This document shows, one piece after another, positions 18,712 to 26,370 of a DNA stretch of 32,629 nucleotides. A program made the position numbers and the translations under genes. Origin of the DNA: Candidatus Thorarchaeota archaeon (GTDB lineage Archaea; Asgardarchaeota; Thorarchaeia; Thorarchaeales; Thorarchaeaceae); the NCBI GenBank assembly GCA_030612365.1, contig JAUWOA010000013.1, forward strand, positions 1 to 32,629, read 5' to 3'. Position 1 is the first letter of the stretch. Every line of letters begins with the position of its first letter. The notes under the pieces are model-generated. The model ran no database searches, was not told where the DNA came from, and saw only the letters and a list, made by a program, of their open reading frames with translations.

Positions 18712-19482
18712 ATTGCTATCAGCCGCAAGAAGTGGGGACGAACAGCAACAAAGACAGAAAAGATTGTCAGAGATGCTGTACCCAAACCAGAAACAATTGG
18801 CGAAATCGATGAGTACGTGAAGAAGGCAAAATCCGTCACCAGTTATGACCTTGCCAAGCGGTTCAACATCAGGATGAGCATTGCACGTAAAATACTCAAG
18901 GACAAAGAAACTGAAGGCGTTATTGTTCCCTATATTCACGAAAGTGGCTTTGTTGTCTACACGACTCCTGCAGAGATTGAGAAGCGGGACGGCGGCAAAC
19001 CAATTATGATCGTGAACGTCCTTGAGGAAATCGCATCCTCTGTGCCCAAGCGTCCTGTGATTAGTAAAGAAATGGACATAGCTCCTAGTGCAGTTTCAGC
19101 GGTTGAATCCGCAAAACCTGGCAAACTTGCACGGCAGCGACGCGCTCTTGACGATCGCAAGGTGAAAGAAAAGGCTCGACAACGTGAGATTGTGGTTGAG
19201 CCCCTTACGGAAACTGCAGAATCTCTAACTGCCGAAGCTCCGAAACCTGAAGAGAAGAAGCCCAAGAAGAAAGTGACCAAGAAGAAGGCTGAAGCAAAGC
19301 CCAAGAAGAAAGTCACTAAGAAAAAGGGTGAAGAAACGCCCAAGAAGAAAGTGACCAAGAAGAAGACTGAGGCAAAGCCTAAGAAAAAAGTGACCAAGAA
19401 GAAGGCGGAAGCAAAGCCCAAGAAAAAGGTCACTAAGAAGAAGGCGGAAGCAAAGCCCAAGAAGAAGACTCCTAAGAAATAG
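18712..19482 (+). CDS. Ribosomal protein S25e with long Lys-rich repeat tail; start codon uncertain
   Basis: KTEKIVRDAVPKPETIGEIDEYVKKAKSVTSYDLAKRFNIRMSIARKILKDKETEGVIVPYIHESGFVVYTTP matches archaeal S25e. The reading frame is open upstream of the called GTG at 18817 back to TGA 18682, with conserved-looking sequence. Confidence 0.75.
   Translation: MAISRKKWGRTATKTEKIVRDAVPKPETIGEIDEYVKKAKSVTSYDLAKRFNIRMSIARKILKDKETEGVIVPYIHESGFVVYTTPAEIEKRDGGKPIMIVNVLEEIASSVPKRPVISKEMDIAPSAVSAVESAKPGKLARQRRALDDRKVKEKARQREIVVEPLTETAESLTAEAPKPEEKKPKKKVTKKKAEAKPKKKVTKKKGEETPKKKVTKKKTEAKPKKKVTKKKAEAKPKKKVTKKKAEAKPKKKTPKK
19255..19480 (+). repeat. Protein-coding tandem repeat, ~39 nt / 13 aa unit (KPKKKVTKKKAEA), ~5-6 copies
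   Basis: KPKKKVTKKKAEA KPKKKVTKKKGEE TPKKKVTKKKTEA KPKKKVTKKKAEA KPKKKVTKKKAEA KPKKKTPKK, with near-repeated DNA. Confidence 0.95.
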
Positions 19483-19742
19483 CACATCCTGCTTCTTGCT
19501 CAACCTCACAATACCTTAACCCAGCCCGTGCGCCTTCCCTCATCCCAACTCGACCCAAATCGGGTTCAAGTTTAGATTCTTGCTCATACTGCTTGAATGA
19601 ACATGATGTGAAAGAAAGAATTTCTTGCGACACCGAGGATTTGATTCTATTCCCCGATGCGCAAGTTAAGCTGCTTGATGACTGTGGTCATCAAGATGGG
19701 TTGATGGATATCATTAAGCTTGCTTCGAGTATGAAGATGCTT

Positions 19743-20357
19743 CTACTTCAGTCCCGCTATCTGTTTATCCAGATCCTCCAACTGCGTGTCCAATTCTCCC
19801 TCTTTGGCCTTGTAGTCGTCCTCAGGTATGTACCCGCGCATGTAATCAAAACGCAAGTCTGTAAGCTGTGCCTTCAGGCGATCTTTTTGCTGCAACAGGA
19901 AATCGAGCTGGTCATTACCTTCAGCTGCTTCAACTGCTGGTGCGGCCTCTGCTTCTGGCACAGGCTCAGGAGTGGGTTCAGGTTCTACCACTTCCGGCAC
20001 AGGCTCTACCACTTCTGGTGCAGGCTCGGGAGCTGGTTCTGCCACTTCTGGAGCGGGTTCAGGTTCCGGCTTAATCTCCGGCTCGGGGGTCGGAGTAGGA
20101 TCTGTTTCCGGAGCCGGAGCCTCAGCTTTTGGGGCTGAAGCCTTTATGCTTTCCATCATTTCCATATTCTTGCGAAGAGTATCGATTTGGTTTGCAATCT
20201 CCGTGAACGAGTCGTTGATTGTCTGGTTGATAGACATCTTCATCTTAGCAAAGTTCTCTGCCAACTCATCCGCCAATTTCTTGGTTTCAGCAACCTTGTT
20301 CGCGAATTCCGCGATCTCTTCCATCTGCTTCTGCATAGCACTGAAATCAAAGGACAT
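19743..20357 (-). CDS. Coiled-coil protein with acidic Pro/Glu-rich linker (204 aa)
   Basis: N- and C-terminal heptad-like helices flank APETDPTPTPEPEIKPEPEPAPEVAEPAPEPAPEVVEPVPEVVEPEPTPEPVPEAEAAP. Confidence 0.8.
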   Translation of the reverse strand: MSFDFSAMQKQMEEIAEFANKVAETKKLADELAENFAKMKMSINQTINDSFTEIANQIDTLRKNMEMMESIKASAPKAEAPAPETDPTPTPEPEIKPEPEPAPEVAEPAPEPAPEVVEPVPEVVEPEPTPEPVPEAEAAPAVEAAEGNDQLDFLLQQKDRLKAQLTDLRFDYMRGYIPEDDYKAKEGELDTQLEDLDKQIAGLK

Positions 20358-20462
20358 GTATAGCCACCTAGGTGTGCTCTTTATACTTGAAGCATCGATA
20401 TGCTCGTTCTTAACCTTTGTCGTGACCTACCCACAATTCAACATACCACTCTGCGCATCGAA

Positions 20463-21320
20463 CTATGTAGCTTTGTCAGCCTTTCCTTCGAGAATGGCCT
20501 TTCTGATGATTTGGATGAGCCTTTCACGGTATGAAATATCGATGGCTACTAGCTCGTAAGTGGGAATGCTTAGAATCTGGCCAACTCGCTCAGGAGTCAG
20601 TGCTGTTGGAAGGTCTTGTTTATTGGCAATGCCAATCACCTTGGCGTTCGGAACTTCCTCACTGACTAGAGTTACCAACTTTTTGCTTCTCAGCACATTC
20701 TCCAGCGTGCTATCAGTAACAATCACAACAACTTGTGCGTTGGCAATCATCTTGGCCCAAAGAATACTGAACCTTGATTGACCTGCGAGATCCCAAAGGA
20801 CGATATTGGCATTCTCTACTTCGGTGGGCAATTTCTTGATTGAAACGCCAATGGTGGGGTCATGGACAAGGGGGAGAGTTTCTCCTCTCAACAGGTGCAG
20901 AGTAGTTGTCTTCCCCACACCTGCGAAGCCGAGTATGGCAACTTTCACCAAAGTGACTGCAATTTCATCCACGATGGCATCGAGTCCATCAAGAGGCTGG
21001 TTTGCTATGGCAAGAGGGGCGAAGTCCTTCATGAACTTCACAATCAGGTCGCTCATCTTCCCCTTAATTTGTGCGCTGTCATCCGCCTTGTCGGCAATGA
21101 ACACGAATGTGAATACATCTTCTAAACCGTAGAATATTCTCCAGCTTGATATGCCCATTGACTCTACATTCCCGTCGAGCTCTACAGTCCTGATGAACTG
21201 TGTAAGATTCACTAGAAACTCGATCAGACTATCTTTGTGTTCGCTCTTGGCATACTCTTTTGAGAATATCATCTCACTCTGTTGTCCAAGAATGTAAACG
21301 CCTCTAATCACAGATTTCAC
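20463..21320 (-). CDS. Ras/Arf-like small GTPase with N-terminal longin/roadblock-like region
   Basis: G1 GFAGVGKTT, G2-like DPTIGVS, G3 WDLAGQ, G4 NKQD. GTG 21320 preceded by GAGGAG is preferred over ATG 21344. Confidence 0.88.
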   Translation of the reverse strand: MKSVIRGVYILGQQSEMIFSKEYAKSEHKDSLIEFLVNLTQFIRTVELDGNVESMGISSWRIFYGLEDVFTFVFIADKADDSAQIKGKMSDLIVKFMKDFAPLAIANQPLDGLDAIVDEIAVTLVKVAILGFAGVGKTTTLHLLRGETLPLVHDPTIGVSIKKLPTEVENANIVLWDLAGQSRFSILWAKMIANAQVVVIVTDSTLENVLRSKKLVTLVSEEVPNAKVIGIANKQDLPTALTPERVGQILSIPTYELVAIDISYRERLIQIIRKAILEGKADKAT

Positions 21321-22428
21321 CCCACTCCTCGATAAGGAGTTCAAGATGCCTAATTGCTGTTTCAGGTGCTAGCTCCTTGTCTGTCAGTTTCTTCGAAATC
21401 GTCGGGAGTATGAACTCAGGCATAAATGATTCAATGACAGGATCTGAAACAAGTACCCAAATACCATATTCATCAAGCTGGGCAGCCACTCTGTCTGATT
21501 CGAATGACCACAGAATGGATTGTACAATTTCAAGAGGAAGCGCCGTTTTCTGTGAAATATTTCCAATCTCCTGAGGACCTTCGCGCAGACATTCCAGGAC
21601 CATATAATGTAAACTCTTGGAGAGCAGTCTTGACATCTTCTCCCTGTCCTCAAGAAGGGGCGAGTTTGGATCGTCCACCGGCAATGTGGGATTGTAACCT
21701 TTCCCCGTCGGGGGAGAAAAGAAACTTGAAACAATCTGCTTGTACTTCTTGCCCATTTCAGGGTTAGCTTCTATAGCTTTCATAATTGATTTCACGGGTG
21801 GGGCACGATAACCGTGAATATCCTTAATCAGGAAAACAGTTTCTCCTGTCTTGCCTAGCATTTCGACCTTGACAACTCCGGATTTCATGAGTGGTTCCAC
21901 GATTTCACGAAGCTCGATTGTGTCTGTCTGCAATTGGCTTTGAAGCCAGATAGAAATCTTGGCCGCTCTTTCCACACCCTCTATCTCGAGTCTTTCTAGA
22001 AGCAACGCAGATGAAGGAGTAAAGAAGATGTCAGCCATCCTTTGCTCTTCATTCGGTTCATTGAGAACACTCTCATTACTGAGAATCTCGCGCAAGTTGA
22101 CTGTATCCGGCACTTCGCTCATCAGTTCCAAGATGAGTCGTGCCATGCCTGCCATGTTATTATCCTCGGTTTCGTAGTCTTCATCAGCTTCGAGAATAAA
22201 GCATACTACCCATCCGGGGTGTTTCCTTTCAGCGAATGAAACCACCCTCATTCCATCTATATCAGAGAATTTGAGATTCGCTACCTTCTCTTTCTCATGC
22301 TCATAGTACACAAGGTTTAGCGCTTTCTCATTGAGGGAAAGCGTGGAGGGATAGCGCTTCTCAACAATGAATCCTTGGTAGTCGTCCAAATGAACTACGA
22401 AAATCGCTTCTGGCATGTAACGCCCCAT
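21304..22428 (-). CDS. Uncharacterised protein with longin-like N-terminus and winged-helix-like segments, operonic with GTPase
   Basis: MPEAIFVVHLDDYQGFIVEKRYPSTL... then helical regions. 17-nt overlap with the downstream GTPase gene. Start ATG 22428 or 22416 more plausible than 22497. Confidence 0.75.
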   Translation of the reverse strand: MGRYMPEAIFVVHLDDYQGFIVEKRYPSTLSLNEKALNLVYYEHEKEKVANLKFSDIDGMRVVSFAERKHPGWVVCFILEADEDYETEDNNMAGMARLILELMSEVPDTVNLREILSNESVLNEPNEEQRMADIFFTPSSALLLERLEIEGVERAAKISIWLQSQLQTDTIELREIVEPLMKSGVVKVEMLGKTGETVFLIKDIHGYRAPPVKSIMKAIEANPEMGKKYKQIVSSFFSPPTGKGYNPTLPVDDPNSPLLEDREKMSRLLSKSLHYMVLECLREGPQEIGNISQKTALPLEIVQSILWSFESDRVAAQLDEYGIWVLVSDPVIESFMPEFILPTISKKLTDKELAPETAIRHLELLIEEWGEICD

Positions 22429-22657
22429 CCTCGGGATGTGTCTTGCTACATAAATGTTTGACCCTGATGAGCTCCCGCGACTGCAAATCGGGAACAATGA
22501 CTGGGTTTCCTCTTATCGTTTCACAAGGTTTCGAATTACACTGTTGATTAATCACTTTTGCAGGATTGGTCCTAGACAGGCGCCATCTGCGAGCATCGAG
22601 TTCCTCCCTAGAAAGGGTGAAAAGCGTAAATTTGCTGTTCGGTTCAAGGACAATACG

Positions 22658-25003
22658 ATGGACTCGCCGACTCGCCAACTCATAATCCCTGTCATGGCAA
22701 CCAGAACCACTCGGTTGGCTGATGGGCAGCCGGTTAAGCAAGCAGTGCCGGAAGATTATGCGTTGGCAGCAATCTTGATCAACGCTCTCACTACAAGGAA
22801 TGATAATGAAATCGAGTTCGTTCTCAAGACATATCTTCCGATTAGAGTGGTTCCCTCGACGCTGTCATCAGGATGCTTTCTTATCGAGTATCAGGGCATG
22901 AGTTCTGCTAGTCTGGTTAGCCATCAAGAAATCGATTTTGGAGATTTGCTGGAACGCGTAAGGGGTAGCCATTCTAGTTCCGAACTTCTTGATTGCATAA
23001 GCGACTGTCTGTCAGTAGTCGACACCGTTTCAAGCGCCACATCACAAGAGCACCTTGGTGTGCTATCTGGGCCATTAGCAGCATGTGTTTCACAGATGTT
23101 GGAATGGCCGACAAAAGAGAAACTTGAGGAGTACGCCCTCGCTCTTCCGAAGCTGTTGAAGGATTCAGATGTTGAAAAATGTGCTGAGGCACTTCAGAAA
23201 ACATTTCAAGTTCTTCGGAATGCCGGATCTGCTCTCTCTCGCGCCGATGAAGAAATCGCATCTCAGATGCGGAACATCCTTTCTGAAAAGGAATCACAAA
23301 CATCGATGAAAATCACCAGACTCAATCAACGTATAGATGTTCTTCGGAAAGAGGTCGCGAATTTGGAGTCGCGAGTTGAACAAATAACAGCGAGAGATTC
23401 TTCAGAAGGCAAACGGGCCTCAAAAAAGAAAGAAGTTGAAACGACGCTGAAGAGCAGGAAGAAAGCTCTGAAGAGAGATATCGCCAGACGTGAAGAGATC
23501 TTGACCCGGAACCAGAACGACTTCAGGGATCTGCTTATACAGCAAAAGGAATTGCATTCGCGAACTGAGAGCGCGCAAAGTAGAATTGAGAATCAGCGTC
23601 GGTTGTTGCACGACGCCTTTCTTGTTGCTTGCAGTGGTGTTGGCCCTGATAAAGACGGCGTCACCCTGATGATCCCTTTCATAATAATTGGGTTCTCCAA
23701 GAAAGGCCGCCTACGCGTCGTGGTACACCCTCCATCGCACTTGCGCTCCATTGACCAACAAGTTGGTCGGCGTCGTGACTTTGTTTACCCTCTTATCGCC
23801 GATTCCGGACTCAGCTCGATTACGGACGAACTCACACGCCGCGCCAACAGTGATGTTGGATTCAGGAATTTCTTGCGGACCTCCTCGAAAAAGAACAACC
23901 TTCTCGCCATTGGAGTCACTCGTTCCTTAATCAGGGAGGGTGGCAAATCTCTTCAATCCGATGGCTTAGTGAAGGCGAATCTGCTTGACGAAATCAGCGA
24001 CATCATTTCTGGATTTCCAGAAAGTAAAAAGAAACCAATAAAACTCAGCAAGGTGTCTCCTGTTCTTTCAGGTTCTGATGCAACCTGTTTTGTTAGATTT
24101 CACGTGCACGATGTTTCAGGCAAACCCATTGAGGGAGCTCTTCTAGAACTGGGCGCGTTTCTTCTTCGGTCAGATGCTGGCGGAGTGATTAAGGCATCAC
24201 TGCCTAAAAGCCGCTATGAGGGAGTAATTCGAGCAAACGACTATCGCGACCGACCAATCGAGTTCACTCTAAGCTCAACGAGTAATCTGGTTATACCGGT
24301 GACCCTAGATCCGTTTTCAGACGAGGAACGCCTCACCATTAGGTTCGATAAACTGATGGAACGGGCGCAACACATCGACGAAATAAGAGATAGGCTGAGA
24401 GATGCATTCCAAAAACAAGGAAGCACGCTGCTCAGCATACCTGCTTATAGAAGTGCATTTGAGGAGCTTCTAACCGAGCTCGGCTATGAACCTGAGTCAT
24501 GGATTGCTGAAGCGACGAAGAAGAAAGGAATGGTCAAACGTTTGCTTAAGCGGGACGATAGGGTTGAGGGTTTGAGACGCGACATCCTTCGATTAGCACA
24601 GGAATCCAAGGAGTCCGGGGGTATAATGATGTTCTCCGAATTCTTGGTTAGATTGGATTCCCTTGGATGGGCTACCAAGTCGAAAGAGATAGAAAACATC
24701 GTTACCTCCATGACCAAAGAAGGGCTAATCCAGGGCATGACAAGACTTGAGAATGGCACACGCCTAGTGAAATTCATACCTGTCGAACTAACTAGGGACC
24801 CCACACAAGTGCTAGGTCTCGCCGCAAAGACAGACGGTCGCTTAACAATCGAAGATGTTGTTGTTGGTCTTGGATGGACTGAGGATCGTGTAGCCAACGC
24901 ACTTGATCTTCTTGCTGAGAATGGAGTGGCAAAGGAGCAGAAGAGCTACTCTAAGAGTACGATATACTGGTTCCCAGGTTTTCGGGGGCGTCGGAAGAAA
25001 TAA
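22658..25003 (+). CDS. Large coiled-coil protein with C-terminal EAP30/SNF8 (ESCRT-II Vps22-like) domain
   Basis: C-terminus GGIMMFSEFLVRLDS...TRLVKFIPVELTRDPTQVLGLAAKTDGRLTIEDVVVGLGWTEDRVANALDLLAENGVAKEQ...YWFPGF aligns by eye with human SNF8 (GGLITLEELHQQV...TYLIQSVPAELNMDHTVVLQLAEKNGYVTVSEIKASLKWETERARQVLEHLLKEGLAWLD...YWLPAL). ATG 22658 has an upstream AAGGA; ORF start 22454 is possible. Confidence 0.82.
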   Translation: MDSPTRQLIIPVMATRTTRLADGQPVKQAVPEDYALAAILINALTTRNDNEIEFVLKTYLPIRVVPSTLSSGCFLIEYQGMSSASLVSHQEIDFGDLLERVRGSHSSSELLDCISDCLSVVDTVSSATSQEHLGVLSGPLAACVSQMLEWPTKEKLEEYALALPKLLKDSDVEKCAEALQKTFQVLRNAGSALSRADEEIASQMRNILSEKESQTSMKITRLNQRIDVLRKEVANLESRVEQITARDSSEGKRASKKKEVETTLKSRKKALKRDIARREEILTRNQNDFRDLLIQQKELHSRTESAQSRIENQRRLLHDAFLVACSGVGPDKDGVTLMIPFIIIGFSKKGRLRVVVHPPSHLRSIDQQVGRRRDFVYPLIADSGLSSITDELTRRANSDVGFRNFLRTSSKKNNLLAIGVTRSLIREGGKSLQSDGLVKANLLDEISDIISGFPESKKKPIKLSKVSPVLSGSDATCFVRFHVHDVSGKPIEGALLELGAFLLRSDAGGVIKASLPKSRYEGVIRANDYRDRPIEFTLSSTSNLVIPVTLDPFSDEERLTIRFDKLMERAQHIDEIRDRLRDAFQKQGSTLLSIPAYRSAFEELLTELGYEPESWIAEATKKKGMVKRLLKRDDRVEGLRRDILRLAQESKESGGIMMFSEFLVRLDSLGWATKSKEIENIVTSMTKEGLIQGMTRLENGTRLVKFIPVELTRDPTQVLGLAAKTDGRLTIEDVVVGLGWTEDRVANALDLLAENGVAKEQKSYSKSTIYWFPGFRGRRKK

Positions 25004-25062
25004 GACGAGTAACCGTTTGGAACAGGACCAAGGCAGAAGCCGGGAGCACACAGGAGTTCGTA

Positions 25063-25854
25063 ATGATGAATCGATTGTCACACATGGTTTTCGCGATAGC
25101 ATTGTTCGTAGGGCTTTACACATTGATCTATGTCTTCAGTGTCTGGCAGGCCGACGCCAGTCTGCTGTCTGATTTGCTATTCTACTACACTGCAGGCGGT
25201 CTTGCGACTAGCATAATCTCAGTCCCAATTCTGTACTACAGAGCACCCCACAGGGATATGGCAGCCCGTACCACCGGGAACAAAAGCTCAGTCAGTGCCC
25301 TTGCATTCGTTACCTTCTGTGTTGGCTCACTGATCGGTGCCGTCATCTATCAGTGGATCAACGATATACCGATTGTTGGAACCCTCTCGATATTCATAGG
25401 CGCTCTGATTATGGTTTCAGGCGCAATAATGCCTGATTTCGATATCACTTTTCTTGGCATCTCTCGTCACAGGAATCTCATTTTTCATTCAGCTGTGCTG
25501 CCATTCGTTTTTGTGTTGACGACCGTGGTCAATGTCGCTACGAGAATCGTTTCATCAGAAACGTTCAGTGTGGGTGCGGGCATCGAGTACTACATCGCAA
25601 GCCTGTTCCTCATTGGCTATGCCAGCCACCTGTACCTTGACATCTTTCCCAGTGATGCGAGCCCCTTGGAAATAATCTGGCGGGCAACAAACCCATATGA
25701 CAAAGCACCAACTGGGATCAAGCCACTTGGCCCAATCAAGATTACCCAGAAGAACGCTCGGAGCTGGCTTGTTGGAAATGCAACCATCCTGCTAGTTATC
25801 GCAATCGCCCTCATGGCACTCTACTTCTACAATCTGCCCGTGCCAAGTCCCTAG
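25063..25854 (+). CDS. Multi-pass membrane protein, YdjM/DUF457-like metal-dependent hydrolase family
   Basis: Several hydrophobic helices; MPDFDITFLGISRHRNLIFHS and GYASHLYLDIFPSD resemble the DxD/HR..HS/HLxLD motifs of the family. Confidence 0.7.
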   Translation: MMNRLSHMVFAIALFVGLYTLIYVFSVWQADASLLSDLLFYYTAGGLATSIISVPILYYRAPHRDMAARTTGNKSSVSALAFVTFCVGSLIGAVIYQWINDIPIVGTLSIFIGALIMVSGAIMPDFDITFLGISRHRNLIFHSAVLPFVFVLTTVVNVATRIVSSETFSVGAGIEYYIASLFLIGYASHLYLDIFPSDASPLEIIWRATNPYDKAPTGIKPLGPIKITQKNARSWLVGNATILLVIAIALMALYFYNLPVPSP

Positions 25855-25966
25855 ACTCCTATCAGCATAATCAGAGCATATGTGACAGTTCATGGCTCCT
25901 GCCCAATGAAGCACAGGGGCAATTTTCTAGAAAGCATATCCATGAGCGATTCTGAGATTGCGAACA

Positions 25967-26230
25967 TTAGCTCCATTCATCTTCGACATCGAGTGTATCT
26001 GCTTCCTCTTCGACATCGTCATCATCCTCAAAGAGAAAGGTCTGAGGATCAACTTCGTCATCATCGAAGCGGTTTACAGCTACTTCTTTGTTCTTAGCTT
26101 TCTTCAATGCCTCAGGAGCCATGCAGAGTATGTCTTGCTGATCAAAGTACTCACACTCTGGGCAGCATTCACTCTTGTGGTCACAAGTAAGAAACGCCCC
26201 GCACAATTTGCAACACTTCAATTCTGACAA
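25967..26230 (-). CDS. Small zinc-ribbon protein with acidic tail (87 aa)
   Basis: CCKLCGAFLTCDHKSECCPECEYFDQQDILC followed by FEDDDDVEEEADTLDVEDEWS. Confidence 0.75.
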   Translation of the reverse strand: MSELKCCKLCGAFLTCDHKSECCPECEYFDQQDILCMAPEALKKAKNKEVAVNRFDDDEVDPQTFLFEDDDDVEEEADTLDVEDEWS

Positions 26231-26370
26231 GCTACCACCCGATGCAATATTTCAACTAGAAATCCGCAGTGATGCCTTATAATCTTCACTTCGTGGTCCT
26301 CCTATTGCTCAGCTTCCTCTTACGCATTATTCCTCCAGTTAATGTTAAATTGTGTCGACTAACAACCTCT

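Noticed and set aside
19255-19480. 39-nt tandem repeats that could be mistaken for a CRISPR or minisatellite
   Set aside because: Repeats are contiguous, in frame, without unique spacers, and encode KPKKKVTKKKAEA; they are a protein tail.
18957-19487. 176-aa minus ORF (FFLGFASAFFLVTFFLG...), membrane-like
   Set aside because: Antisense shadow of the Lys-rich S25e tail (AAG/AAA reads as CTT/TTT = Leu/Phe).
19972-20559. 195-aa plus ORF starting GSGSTTSGTGSTTSG
   Set aside because: Antisense of the Pro/Glu linker gene and the end of the GTPase gene; low complexity.
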